The translations under genes were made by a program, and so were the position numbers. Shown here one piece after another: positions 1 to 8,435 of a stretch of DNA of 64,000 nt. This DNA comes from Acetobacterium paludosum (GTDB lineage: Bacteria; Bacillota; Clostridia; Eubacteriales; Eubacteriaceae). The notes under the pieces are model-generated. The model was not told the origin of the DNA, made no database searches, and worked only from the letters and a program-made list of their open reading frames with translations. Within the stretch, counting starts at the first letter, position 1; the number at the start of each line of letters is the position of its first letter. The stretch covers positions 256,183 to 320,182 of the forward strand of contig NZ_RXYA01000003.1 in assembly GCF_008086595.1 (NCBI RefSeq), given 5' to 3'.

Positions 1-826
1 AATCTCTCAGTGCCGATAACCCAATTCCGAAAACATCAACCATAATTCCATTGGCACCGGCGGCGATTGCTCTTAAGGCATTATCTTTTAGTCTTGAAAC
101 CTCATCGGTGATGTTAACCGTATAAAGTGTTTTTTCGCCTTTAATCGCATCTGCCTTTGCAGCTGCTGCCATATTCATTTTTACGCGGTCTTCAAGTTTG
201 TTGAAGACTCGGTCGCCACCGATTAATTCATCATCTTTGATGATATCAACCCCGCCGACTGCCGCTTCAAAGAATAATTTTGCTCCGACTTCCGGGGTGT
301 ATCCGGTACATGGCTTAATCATGTTATTTAACAATGGTCGGTCATAAACACCTAAAAGATCTCGGACTCCCTTAATGCCGAATTTTGGTCCTTTGAATTT
401 TTTTACAAAATTCTTAGGGAAATCAACATCTAAAAGTTTTAGATAAGGCATCGCGGTGATATTTCCGGTTACTGTCGCAAAGAATAATGGTAAATTATCA
501 TCAACGTTATCGACCGGGAAACCGATTCTCATGATATAGAATCGCATTCCACCATCAGGCACCGTTTGGTCAAGATCCATTTTTAATTCAAAATCAGGTA
601 CTTCGTATACGCCGATTGTTTTGCCGGCATATCTTTCTCTAATTTCATCGGTTTCGCCGGGAACATCTACCCATGAGCCGGTTGTTTGTTCAATGGCAAT
701 ACTGGCTGCTTTTAAAATTGGGTCTTCATCCTTTTCAGCTCCAACTAAATAAGTTGCAACGATTAAGTTTTCAACATCTGCACCTTCATAAAGCTTGTTC
801 AATACATTACTATACAGTCTGTTCAT
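1..826 (-). CDS. RuBisCO-like protein (form IV type), C-terminus cut by window edge
   Basis: About 275 N-terminal residues of a RuBisCO large-subunit superfamily protein are visible; the family is about 400 residues, so the C-terminal third lies beyond base 1. Seen: the loop MIKPCTG keeps the Lys175 equivalent but has Cys where true RuBisCO has Lys177. The metal-site motif GGVDIIKDDE keeps the carbamylated Lys and the Asp/Glu ligands. EQTTGSW keeps the Glu60 equivalent with Ser for Thr65, and GNI keeps the Asn123 equivalent. Loss of Lys177 argues against CO2 fixation and for an enolase, isomerase or decarboxylase-type RuBisCO-like protein. The start is ATG at 826 behind GGAGG. It is the last visible gene of a kinase/dehydrogenase/cupin cluster and has its own 158-bp upstream gap with a palindrome. 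The substrate is unknown. Confidence 0.9.
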   Translation of the reverse strand, partial: MNRLYSNVLNKLYEGADVENLIVATYLVGAEKDEDPILKAASIAIEQTTGSWVDVPGETDEIRERYAGKTIGVYEVPDFELKMDLDQTVPDGGMRFYIMRIGFPVDNVDDNLPLFFATVTGNITAMPYLKLLDVDFPKNFVKKFKGPKFGIKGVRDLLGVYDRPLLNNMIKPCTGYTPEVGAKLFFEAAVGGVDIIKDDELIGGDRVFNKLEDRVKMNMAAAAKADAIKGEKTLYTVNITDEVSRLKDNALRAIAAGANGIMVDVFGIGLSALRD

Positions 827-960
827 TTTTTCCTCCATCACTTTTTGAGTGTTTAAATTTGGTTTGTATTATTCTATTTCTGCTGGTAATACTGACTGGT
901 TATTGCGTAAATAGGATCCTTAACTACATTCTAATCAGCATTGGAATTATTATCAATATG

Positions 961-972
961 GAAAATATTTTC
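961..972. promoter_or_regulatory. Candidate operator palindrome upstream of the RuBisCO-like gene
   Basis: The perfect 12-bp palindrome GAAAATATTTTC lies between the cupin stop and the RuBisCO-like gene. The same 12 bases with similar flanks (CAATA two bases to the left, CA or A to the right) recur at 7332-7343 upstream of the SorC-type regulator. This pairing suggests the regulator's binding site (inference). Confidence 0.45.
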
Positions 973-984
973 ATTCAATCTTTT

Positions 985-1317
985 TTAGATTGCCGCATGA
1001 AACCAAAAAACCTTTAAGGAAACTGAATTTTCGTCTCTCTTTAGCGCATGTTGCACCCCGGCTGGAACAATAAAGGATGTTTCCGGTTCAAGCTTAAATT
1101 CCTGATCTCCGACTTTTGCCCATCCGGTTCCTTCCAAAACCAGAAAACCTTCCTGATCTGCATGCGCCTGTGAATTGGGGTATGCTGTTTTTATATGACA
1201 GCTTATCCCTGTTTTGCATCCAGCTACACAACCATTTTTCTCATCGACTAAATAGCGACTCGTATAATCCGGTCTTTGCGTTTCTTCAACATCTCTCAAA
1301 CGTACATAGTACTTCAT
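985..1317 (-). CDS. Small single-domain cupin protein
   Basis: A 110-residue single cupin barrel. Motif 1 is seen as SQAHADQEGFLVLEG (one His and one Glu; the first of the usual two His is replaced by Gln) and motif 2 as VPAGVQHAL, so a metal site is plausible. ATG at 1317 follows AAGGAGT. It lies 19 bp after the DUF1667 gene and before the RuBisCO-like gene, so it is part of the same operon. Cupins next to RuBisCO-like proteins are known from methylthio-xylulose-phosphate metabolism in Rhodospirillum rubrum, but this protein is small and the shared function is only a possibility. It could instead be a sugar-phosphate isomerase or mutarotase-like protein. Confidence 0.8.
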   Translation of the reverse strand: MKYYVRLRDVEETQRPDYTSRYLVDEKNGCVAGCKTGISCHIKTAYPNSQAHADQEGFLVLEGTGWAKVGDQEFKLEPETSFIVPAGVQHALKRDENSVSLKVFWFHAAI

Positions 1318-1336
1318 ATCAGGACTCCTTTCTTAA

Positions 1337-1705
1337 TCAAGAAACCTTTTTGATACTTCTGCAGCAAACTAAATCCACACCTGTCCCGGCAATGTTCGGC
1401 ATAACAATATCCCCGACCTTAACCGGTGAATCCAGCGCTAATTGAGTGATGGCTTTCATCACTTCAAATATTTTTTCTTTATTAACCGCTTCTTTTGTCT
1501 TTACCGGCACGAACGGCAAAGCTCCGTTATTCAGTTTGACTGTTGTTGTTATTATTCGTTTTGGTTCAGTAAACTCTGTTTTTGCATATTTAAGTCCATT
1601 ATCACAAGTATAGCCAGTAATCTCATTAATTGTTTTACCGGTGTGTTTTATGGTTATACCGCAGCCTTTAGGGCAACCAATGCAAATCAACTTTTTTTCT
1701 TCCAT
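1337..1705 (-). CDS. DUF1667 protein, third component of GlpABC-like dehydrogenase
   Basis: A 122-residue protein starting MEEKKLICIGCPKGCG, with a CxxCPxGC-type cysteine cluster near the N-terminus and further Cys at YTCDNG and near the C-terminus (VCCRS), typical of DUF1667. In Firmicutes this family follows the two flavoprotein genes of anaerobic glycerol-3-phosphate dehydrogenase and probably carries electrons. ATG at 1705 is chosen because GGAGGTG lies 8 bases before it; a longer open frame to 1783 would overlap the upstream gene. The gap to the upstream flavoprotein gene is 19 bp. Confidence 0.85.
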   Translation of the reverse strand: MEEKKLICIGCPKGCGITIKHTGKTINEITGYTCDNGLKYAKTEFTEPKRIITTTVKLNNGALPFVPVKTKEAVNKEKIFEVMKAITQLALDSPVKVGDIVMPNIAGTGVDLVCCRSIKKVS

Positions 1706-1724
1706 GGCTTTTTCACCTCCATCC

Positions 1725-3002
1725 TTATTCTGCTTGTTCCCTGGCAATTGAAATATCAATTGAAGACGTGTCTTTGGTAACAAACTGTCTTGGCAGATTG
1801 AAAGTTATCATTGTCCCCGGTTCCACGATTGATTTTTTAACGTTCATTAATACTTTTTCAGAATTGTCTTTTACGACCAGTTTTATATCTTCATCCGGAT
1901 TTTTTACCCGCAGGAAAAACTTAACGACTTTATCCTGATTATTTAAGGCATCAAAATGCTGTGGCAAAACATAACCAATATTCTTATCATGGGTAACTTC
2001 CACGATCTTTTCTTCGTCATTCATTTTACCGGTGATCAAAGCCGCGGCGGCTTTACCGGCAATTTCAGCCTCCTGGGTAACATTGTCAACCAGATCATGC
2101 ACATGAAGGACATTCCCACAGGCAAATACCCAGGGAATATTTGTGATCCGTTTTTCGTTAACAATCGGCCCTTTGGTGACCCGATCCATTTCACAGCCTA
2201 ATTTGTTGGTCAATTCATTTTCCGGTATTAATCCGACGGAAAGCAAGAGGGTATCGCAGCTTATATACTGCTCTGTTCCTTCGATCGGCTGAAGTTTCTC
2301 ATCAACCGCTGCAATTGTAACCCCTTCAACTCGGTCTTTCCCATGAATCTCGGTGATGGTGTGACTTAAGAGGAGGGGAATACCAAAATCATCAAGACAC
2401 TGCACTTTGTTTCGGACTAATCCGGTTGAATAAGGCATAACCTCAAGAACCCCTTTGACATTGACCCCTTCTAATGTTAGTCGTCTTGCCATAATTAATC
2501 CGATATCGCCAGAGCCTAAAATCACGACTTCTTTTCCGGGAATGTATCCTTCCAGATTAACATAGTTTTGGGCCGCTCCGGCTGTCATCACGCCAGCCGG
2601 TCGCTCACCAGGTATGGTCAGGGCTCCACGGGTTCTTTCTCGGCAACCCATTGCGAGTATTGTTGCCTTTGTTTCGACGATAAACATTCCGTCTTTTCGG
2701 TTGACCGCAATAATCTGTTTATCTTCCAGTATTTCCAATACCATCGTTCCCAGTTTTACGTCGATATCCGTTTTTTCCACTTCTGTAATAAAACGTTCGG
2801 CATATTCCGGTCCGGTCAATTCCTCCTTGAAGTATGATAAACCAAATCCGTTATGGATACACTGATTTAAAATACCACCCAGATATGGCGCTCGCTCACA
2901 GATCAGTATTTTTTTAACGCCGTTTCTTTTGGCTTCCAGTGCCGATGCCAGCCCGGCCGGACCGCCGCCAATGACGACTAAATCATATGCTAATTTTTTC
3001 AT
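1725..3002 (-). CDS. FAD/NAD(P)-dependent oxidoreductase, GlpB-like second component
   Basis: A 425-residue pyridine-nucleotide-disulfide-oxidoreductase fold protein. The N-terminal FAD motif VVIGGGPAG is near residues 9-17, a central NAD-type Rossmann motif VVILGSGDIG lies near residues 160-170, and the late FAD motif is VFACGNVLHVHD. There is no CxxxxC redox pair of the thioredoxin-reductase or lipoamide-dehydrogenase type apart from CERAPYLGGILNQC near residues 35-48. It overlaps the upstream dehydrogenase by 20 bp, with AAGGAGA before ATG 3002, so the two are translationally coupled. By family and context it passes electrons from the GlpA-like subunit towards NAD(P)+ or another carrier. 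Confidence 0.88.
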   Translation of the reverse strand: MKKLAYDLVVIGGGPAGLASALEAKRNGVKKILICERAPYLGGILNQCIHNGFGLSYFKEELTGPEYAERFITEVEKTDIDVKLGTMVLEILEDKQIIAVNRKDGMFIVETKATILAMGCRERTRGALTIPGERPAGVMTAGAAQNYVNLEGYIPGKEVVILGSGDIGLIMARRLTLEGVNVKGVLEVMPYSTGLVRNKVQCLDDFGIPLLLSHTITEIHGKDRVEGVTIAAVDEKLQPIEGTEQYISCDTLLLSVGLIPENELTNKLGCEMDRVTKGPIVNEKRITNIPWVFACGNVLHVHDLVDNVTQEAEIAGKAAAALITGKMNDEEKIVEVTHDKNIGYVLPQHFDALNNQDKVVKFFLRVKNPDEDIKLVVKDNSEKVLMNVKKSIVEPGTMITFNLPRQFVTKDTSSIDISIAREQAE

Positions 3003-4482
3003 AATTTCGGTCTCCTTCTTCTAAAGATAATTCCTTATTCCTAGAAGCCAATACAAAAGACTTATCTCCCTTTTGCGTCACTTCAAGCGGAGAGATCTTC
3101 AGCTCTTCACTTAAAATATCCAGTACTTTAGGACCACAGAAGCCACCCTGGCAACGTCCCATGCCCGCTCTGACCCTACGTTTGACTGCATCAATATTCG
3201 TTGCTGGAATTGGTCGGTGGATTGCCTTTTTTATCTCACCCTTGCTGATCGATTCACATCGGCAAACTATTTCCCCGAAATCAGGATTCTTTTCGATCAA
3301 AGCCGTTCTTTCTTCATAGGGTAGGTCCGCCAGAACCACTGGTGCCTGTCTGCCTTTCTCATAGTTTGGTCGCGACGCGAAATCCAAGTCATGGTCTGCT
3401 TCTCTCACCAGTCCTTCAACCATCATGGCGATTGCCGGTGCTGACGTTAATCCCGGCGACTGAATCCCGGCAACATTAATGAATCCTGCTACTGTTTTGG
3501 CCGGTTCAATGATAAAGTCTTCATTCGTGCTGGCTGCTCTCAATCCTGCAAAAGTCGTAATGACATCCCCCATTCTTGGAAGTTGTGGGAATAAATGTGA
3601 AATCGTATTTCCATAAATCCCATTTAACGCTTTTGATGATGTTGCCAAATCAGTCGTATCATCAATCGTCTCGGCGTTTGAACCGGCCAGCAGGTTACCA
3701 TCAACCGTCGGAACAATAATCATTCCCTTGGAAACCTTGGTTGGTGCTGAATAGATCGGATGATTTAATATCCCTCGCCATTTTTTATCATACAAAAAAT
3801 ACTCACCTTTTCTGGGTTTAATCTCAAAATCAATATCTTCTACCATATTTGCTATTTTATCAGCATACAACCCCGCCGCATTGATAATAACTTTTGTTTC
3901 AATATCACCTTTGTTTGTTTTAACCCCTTTAACTTTTTTATTTTCAACCATAACGTCTAAAACTTCTGTTTCCAATAAAACTTTTGCCCCATTAATCACT
4001 GCATTTTCGGCTAATGCTACCGTGAATTCGAAAGGATTGATAATTCCTGTTTCAGGTTCATACAAGCCATATTTTGCCTCCGGATTCAGATTGGGTTCCA
4101 TTTCATGGAGCTCTTTCTGATTTAAGAGTTTCATTCCCTTGATGCCATTTTTCGTGCCGTTTTCAAAGGTTCCCTTCATTCTTTCAAGATCAGATTCTTC
4201 AAATCCAACCGTTATTGAGCCCAGTGGTTTTATATAGCCAACACTTAAATCGTCACATAATTGCTTGATCACTTTGTTTGCTTCTAAAGCTAATTTACCT
4301 TTTAACGTATCGCCTTTAATATTAAAGCCACTATGAATCATAGCGGAATTTGCTTTACTGGTTCCCATACACACATCACTCGCTTTTTCAACCAGGATAA
4401 TATCCATATTATATTTTGCCAGTTGATGTGCAATGGAAGCACCAATTACACCACCACCAATTATTAAAACGTCTGTTTTCAA
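2983..4482 (-). CDS. GlpA-like FAD-dependent dehydrogenase with C-terminal BFD [2Fe-2S] domain
   Basis: A 499-residue DAO-family flavoprotein. Seen: N-terminal FAD motif DVLIIGGGVIGASIA, late substrate/FAD segment TFAGLRAAS, and a BFD-like domain with CRCESIS near residue 405 and CQGGFCGP about 35 residues later. This layout is that of anaerobic glycerol-3-phosphate dehydrogenase subunit A in Firmicutes. The companion genes are a kinase upstream and the FAD/NAD and DUF1667 genes downstream. Because the kinase pocket is atypical and a RuBisCO-like protein follows, the substrate may be another polyol phosphate (inference). There is a 103-bp gap to the kinase, containing a hairpin. Confidence 0.87.
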   Translation of the reverse strand: MKTDVLIIGGGVIGASIAHQLAKYNMDIILVEKASDVCMGTSKANSAMIHSGFNIKGDTLKGKLALEANKVIKQLCDDLSVGYIKPLGSITVGFEESDLERMKGTFENGTKNGIKGMKLLNQKELHEMEPNLNPEAKYGLYEPETGIINPFEFTVALAENAVINGAKVLLETEVLDVMVENKKVKGVKTNKGDIETKVIINAAGLYADKIANMVEDIDFEIKPRKGEYFLYDKKWRGILNHPIYSAPTKVSKGMIIVPTVDGNLLAGSNAETIDDTTDLATSSKALNGIYGNTISHLFPQLPRMGDVITTFAGLRAASTNEDFIIEPAKTVAGFINVAGIQSPGLTSAPAIAMMVEGLVREADHDLDFASRPNYEKGRQAPVVLADLPYEERTALIEKNPDFGEIVCRCESISKGEIKKAIHRPIPATNIDAVKRRVRAGMGRCQGGFCGPKVLDILSEELKISPLEVTQKGDKSFVLASRNKELSLEEGDRNYEKISI

Positions 4483-4527
4483 GGTGTCACCTCCATATTC
4501 TATTTGTAAAAAATGTTCATAGTCTTC

Positions 4528-4560
4528 GGCAGCACTTACCCGAAGTTTGTAAGCGCTGCC
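4528..4560 (-). other. Intercistronic hairpin between kinase and dehydrogenase genes
   Basis: GGCAGC (4528-4533) pairs with GCTGCC (4555-4560), extended inward by TTAC/GTAA. No run of U follows on the minus strand, so it is more likely an mRNA stability or processing hairpin, or a weak attenuator, than a full terminator. Confidence 0.4.
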
Positions 4561-4585
4561 AAAGTAAATAATATATTAATCTGCT

Positions 4586-6088
4586 CTATCTGTCATTTGA
4601 CCATTCAAGGGTTGCTCTTATTGCCCGTTTCCAACCCTTATAAAGATCATCCCGGGATGATTCTTCCATTTTTGGTTTAAACACCGTGTCTACTGTTCTC
4701 TTGCGAACGATTTCGTCCTGGTCTTTCCAGAATCCAACTGCCAAGCCGGCTAAATATGCTGCGCCTGCAGCCGTCGTTTCAGTGTTATCAGGTCTTTCAA
4801 TATCAACATTGACAATATCAGAAGTGAATTGCATTAATAAGTTGTTATTACAGGCACCACCATCAACCTTCAATATCGACAATCGTTCGCCTAAGTCTTC
4901 CGAGAACGCATCAAACATGTCTCTTGTTTGATACCCTAAGGATTCCAGAACTGCTCTGATAATATTATTCTTGGTTGTTCCTCTTTCGATTCCAAATATC
5001 GTCGCTCTGGCATAGGAATTCCAATATGGAGCACATAAACCGGTAAAAGCCGGAATAAAATAGACGCCGCAATTGCTTATTTTCGCTTTTAACGCAAAAT
5101 ATTCAGAATCTGGCGATTCATCAAGCATATCCATCTCATCACGGAGCCACTGAATGGCCGATCCGGCCGAGAAGGCAACCGCTTCCAGAAGATATTCCAC
5201 CTTCCCATTGATCCCCCAACCGATTGTTGTCGTCAATCCGTTGTTTGACAAGAAGGGTTTTTCACCAATATTCACGGTCATAACCCCGGCGGTTCCGTAG
5301 GTGAATTTTGCCATACCCTTTTTAAAACAGCATTGACCGAATGTTGCCGCCTGCTGATCACCGGCATCTCCGGTAATCGGAATTTCACGTTTAAATATTT
5401 TTGCAGTTACGCCAAAATGACCGCTGCTTTCCTGAACTTTTGGCAACATACTGGCCGGCACGTTCAAGAGCTTCAATAAATCTTCATCCCACTTCAGGTC
5501 ATGAATATTAAACATTAAGGTTCGGGAAGCATTGCTGTAATCTGTTGCATGGGTCTTCCCACCGGTCAGATTCCACATAATCCAGGCATCGACATTTCCA
5601 AAGATTAAATCACCTTTTTCTGCTCTTTCCCTTGCCCCTTCAACATTATCAAGTATCCATTTAACTTTTGTACCGGAAAAATAGGAATCAATCATTAATC
5701 CCGTTTTTTCTCTAACGACTGCTTCAATTTTCGGATCATCCGCTTTTAGCTGATCGCAATATTCTGCCGTTCTTCGATCCTGCCACACGATGGCATTGTA
5801 AACAGGTTCTCCGGTATTTTTATCCCATACAATTGCTGTTTCGCGCTGGTTTGTGATGCCGATCGCAATGATTTCTTCTTCTTTGATGTTTGATTTTTTC
5901 ATTGCTTTCTCAATAACTTCACCGGTAACCGCCCACATCTCCATCGGATCCTGTTCTACCCATCCTGAAGCCGGATAAAACTGATTAAATTCTTTTGCAA
6001 ATACGCTTACAATATCTCCGTCATGATTAAAGAAAATCGCTCTAATGCTGGTAGTACCCTGGTCAATACTTAAAATATACTCCTTCAT
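4586..6088 (-). CDS. FGGY-family kinase, glycerol kinase-like with altered pocket
   Basis: A 500-residue kinase resembling glycerol kinase along its whole length: SIDQGTTSIRA phosphate loop at the N-terminus, GITNQRETA (Arg83/Glu84 equivalents), IVWQDRRT (Trp103), DSYFSGTKVKW (Tyr135) and GDAGDQQAATFGQ (catalytic Asp245). Odd points: the motif YGTGCF, which supplies Phe270 over the glycerol carbons in the E. coli enzyme, reads YGTAGV here, and GLGAPYW reads GLCAPYW. It could be a true glycerol kinase or an enzyme for a larger polyol such as a tetritol (inference). It is followed by the dehydrogenase genes and preceded by the regulator, 67 bp upstream. Confidence 0.85.
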   Translation of the reverse strand: MKEYILSIDQGTTSIRAIFFNHDGDIVSVFAKEFNQFYPASGWVEQDPMEMWAVTGEVIEKAMKKSNIKEEEIIAIGITNQRETAIVWDKNTGEPVYNAIVWQDRRTAEYCDQLKADDPKIEAVVREKTGLMIDSYFSGTKVKWILDNVEGARERAEKGDLIFGNVDAWIMWNLTGGKTHATDYSNASRTLMFNIHDLKWDEDLLKLLNVPASMLPKVQESSGHFGVTAKIFKREIPITGDAGDQQAATFGQCCFKKGMAKFTYGTAGVMTVNIGEKPFLSNNGLTTTIGWGINGKVEYLLEAVAFSAGSAIQWLRDEMDMLDESPDSEYFALKAKISNCGVYFIPAFTGLCAPYWNSYARATIFGIERGTTKNNIIRAVLESLGYQTRDMFDAFSEDLGERLSILKVDGGACNNNLLMQFTSDIVNVDIERPDNTETTAAGAAYLAGLAVGFWKDQDEIVRKRTVDTVFKPKMEESSRDDLYKGWKRAIRATLEWSNDR

Positions 6089-6155
6089 CCGTTTCTTACC
6101 ACCTTTTTTTTTATTAAAAATGCAATGGTTAGCATTTTTTCTATTTTAAAATTCT

Positions 6156-7166
6156 TTACTGTTCTTTTTCTTTTGCATACAGTCTCATAATTTCCCGGCC
6201 AAGTGCGTAGTCGATAATCAGAACATTCACGAGATTGCCTTTTAATACTGAAAGAATTGTATGAGCCTTGTGTTCTCCGGAGGCAATGGTAATTTTTGTG
6301 TTTATTTTCTTAAACTTCTCTAAATCAATCGCTATGGTTCGGTCCCTTAAATCTCCGCCGCATTCCTCTCCACGATCATTAATAAATCGCAAGGCAATGT
6401 CACCGTACACGTTTTCACTTTGAAGAACTTTCAATTCTGCTTCGGTCAAATAATCTCTGCCTGCTAATACGGAACTCAAGTCCGGATACATCGATCCAAT
6501 CCCATTGATTGAAATCGTTACTTTATCAAACATATCAAAAACAACTTTCGTGTTTTTTTCATTTCTGATTGAATCAGCGGTCGCTTTACTGCTCAATAAT
6601 GCTTCTGTCAGAAGATAATATTGCCTCCCGCCGAATGCCATGGCCATTCTTGATACCAGTGTTCTTACATCTAATTCAGAATCACAGAATGCGATGCTCC
6701 CATGAAGCGTAACAAAGGCAGCATCCACTTTTTGGCAGGGATTTAGATAATGGATCAAATAATACATCGTGGTGCCCCATGTGATGCCCAACACGTCATT
6801 TTTTCTAATAATTCTCTGCAAATACCTGGCGCCTTCAAGGGCTACCAGCTTCTTAACCGACTCGGCGGTATTTTGCGCATCATCGACATGATTTAAAAAA
6901 TCATTCGGTGCAATGATCACGTCCTTTAATCCAAATGTATTCAGTAGTTCTTCTTCCAGGTGCATGCATTCAATATAGGGATCTCTGATGACGAATTCCA
7001 CAATTTTTTCTTCTCTGGCTTTTTTGATAAGCCGAGAAACAGTTGTTATTGATATATTCATCTTTTTAGCGATTTCAGTCTGGGGCTCATTTTTTATATA
7101 GTACAAATAGGCCGCTTTTGAAATTGCAAAATTTGATTGATTATATACTTCAGGTTCCATAATCAC
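6156..7166 (-). CDS. SorC-family sugar-binding transcriptional regulator
   Basis: A 336-residue protein with an N-terminal helix-turn-helix (TEIAKKMNISITTVSRLIKKA, near residues 34-54) and a C-terminal SorC/DeoR-type phosphosugar-binding domain (LGITWGTTMYYL near residue 125; IASGEHKAHTILSVLKG near the end). Regulators of this family sense sugar or polyol phosphates. It is the first gene of the cluster, transcribed with the kinase and dehydrogenases, so it probably controls its own operon. A palindrome upstream at 7332-7343 is shared with the RuBisCO-like gene promoter region and is the best operator candidate. Confidence 0.88.
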   Translation of the reverse strand: MIMEPEVYNQSNFAISKAAYLYYIKNEPQTEIAKKMNISITTVSRLIKKAREEKIVEFVIRDPYIECMHLEEELLNTFGLKDVIIAPNDFLNHVDDAQNTAESVKKLVALEGARYLQRIIRKNDVLGITWGTTMYYLIHYLNPCQKVDAAFVTLHGSIAFCDSELDVRTLVSRMAMAFGGRQYYLLTEALLSSKATADSIRNEKNTKVVFDMFDKVTISINGIGSMYPDLSSVLAGRDYLTEAELKVLQSENVYGDIALRFINDRGEECGGDLRDRTIAIDLEKFKKINTKITIASGEHKAHTILSVLKGNLVNVLIIDYALGREIMRLYAKEKEQ

Positions 7167-7331
7167 CCTTCTTTTTTCATCTGCTCAAATAAGCATTATT
7201 TAGCTTGTTTTTTTAAATATAAAAGCAATTCTGAATAACAAATTTACAAATTATTATCCTTTTTCTTTTGAGTTATTCAAAACCTGCTTATAATTGTGAT
7301 TATACTTCCCGTGCTATTTATTAACAATAGC

Positions 7332-7343
7332 GAAAATATTTTC
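7332..7343. promoter_or_regulatory. Candidate SorC operator upstream of the regulator gene
   Basis: GAAAATATTTTC, identical to the palindrome at 961-972, lies about 165 bp upstream of the regulator start in a 295-bp gene-free gap. No clear sigma-A promoter was identified next to it. Confidence 0.45.
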
Positions 7344-7380
7344 ACTAGAAATTTATTATCGAATCTTAATTATATAAAAT

Positions 7381-7410
7381 TAAAAAAACGCAGCGATTAC
7401 ATGCTGCGTT
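7381..7410 (-). terminator. Rho-independent terminator of the 7462-7890 gene
   Basis: AACGCAGC (7387-7394) pairs with GCTGCGTT (7403-7410), a perfect 8-bp stem with an 8-base loop. It is followed on the minus strand by seven U residues. Confidence 0.85.
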
Positions 7411-7461
7411 CCGACTCTTAAAAAAGACTATTCTCTTGCCAATTTGTATTTTCAGACTTTT

Positions 7462-7890
7462 CTAATATGAAGCTTTCTTTTTTGATAAAACGACTTTAAA
7501 TTTCCAGCCATTTTCTTTGGCTGCAGATTTTACAATTTGATTGAGCTTTCCTATATCAAAGTCATATTCGTAAGCTTTTCCATCGGTACTATACTGCACA
7601 GCCTTGACCTTCCGTGCTAATGTCGACCCGTTTTGTGAATAACTATCCTTAGTGAATCCAAATGAAAAGCCACTCTTAATTTCTTTGGTCAATTCCCAAA
7701 AATTGATGGTTTCTTCTTTTTCATTGAATAAAACAGCATTTTCATAATGAATTTTTATTTTCCCAGTTGGATATTTTACATCTAACAATTCCTGATCAAC
7801 CGCAATATCTGATGAACCACCAATTTCAGGGATGATTCCAATAGCCTCATACTGTTTAGCAATACTATCAATCATTTCTTTTTTTTCCAT
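7462..7890 (-). CDS. Hypothetical 142-residue cytoplasmic protein
   Basis: I do not recognise this family. It is a 142-residue charged protein without signal peptide or membrane segment. The N-terminal part is a short helix (KKEMIDSIAKQYEAIG); the middle and end look like alternating strand and helix, ending in a helix and basic tail (NQIVKSAAKENGWKF, then SKKKASY). AAGGTG precedes the ATG at 7890. It lies 26 bp after a predicted lipoprotein gene and has its own terminator, so the two form a small transcription unit of unknown function. Confidence 0.7.
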   Translation of the reverse strand: MEKKEMIDSIAKQYEAIGIIPEIGGSSDIAVDQELLDVKYPTGKIKIHYENAVLFNEKEETINFWELTKEIKSGFSFGFTKDSYSQNGSTLARKVKAVQYSTDGKAYEYDFDIGKLNQIVKSAAKENGWKFKVVLSKKKASY

Positions 7891-7916
7891 TTTATCACCT
7901 TCTTCACATTAAATTC

Positions 7917-8336
7917 TTATTTAACCACAAATTCATTGACCGTGTCCGGCGTATCACGTTCATCAATATAGATCTCTACTGAATAGTTACCCGGCTGGGT
8001 GACAAGTGCTGCTGGCAAATAACCGGCCAGAGGTGCATCGCTAACATCTCCATTTGTAATGGTTATGGAATCTACTTTCTGCCCTTCGCAATACCATATA
8101 AAGGTAATATTTGTATCGTTCGGTGCATTTTTCAACTCTGCAGCTACATAAACATCGCTATTAACAGGAAATTCTGTCACATTATCAATGGGGGCATAAC
8201 TATCATCAATACCTGTTGTCATTACCGCGTTGCTTACCTTCGCGGTAGTAGCACTGCAGCTCGCTCCCATAAACAGCATCGAAACCACAAGAACGGTGAT
8301 TGCCAATAAATATCCTGTGAATTTGCTCTTTTTCAT
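7917..8336 (-). CDS. Small exported (lipo)protein with Ig-like fold
   Basis: A 139-residue protein with a positively charged start (MKKSKFTG), a hydrophobic stretch LLAITVLVVSMLFMG and the sequence GASC, which could be a lipobox although Gly at -3 is atypical; signal peptidase I cleavage is the alternative. The mature part is strand-rich, with pattern features of bacterial Ig-like or beta-sandwich domains (TFIWYCEGQKVDSITI; PGNYSVEIYIDE). The role is unknown. It is followed after 26 bp by another unknown gene, probably co-transcribed. Confidence 0.75.
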   Translation of the reverse strand: MKKSKFTGYLLAITVLVVSMLFMGASCSATTAKVSNAVMTTGIDDSYAPIDNVTEFPVNSDVYVAAELKNAPNDTNITFIWYCEGQKVDSITITNGDVSDAPLAGYLPAALVTQPGNYSVEIYIDERDTPDTVNEFVVK

Positions 8337-8435
8337 GATTATTTCCTCCTTAATTTTATTCCTATCTTTATGTGATTGTTTTACCCTATTATCTTAAATA
8401 AAAACAGAATTGTTCAATTATTTCTAAAGCAAACT

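Noticed and set aside
673..1017. Plus-strand open frame over the RuBisCO-like gene start
   Set aside because: It lies opposite a clear conserved gene, has no ribosome site and its product has no family features.
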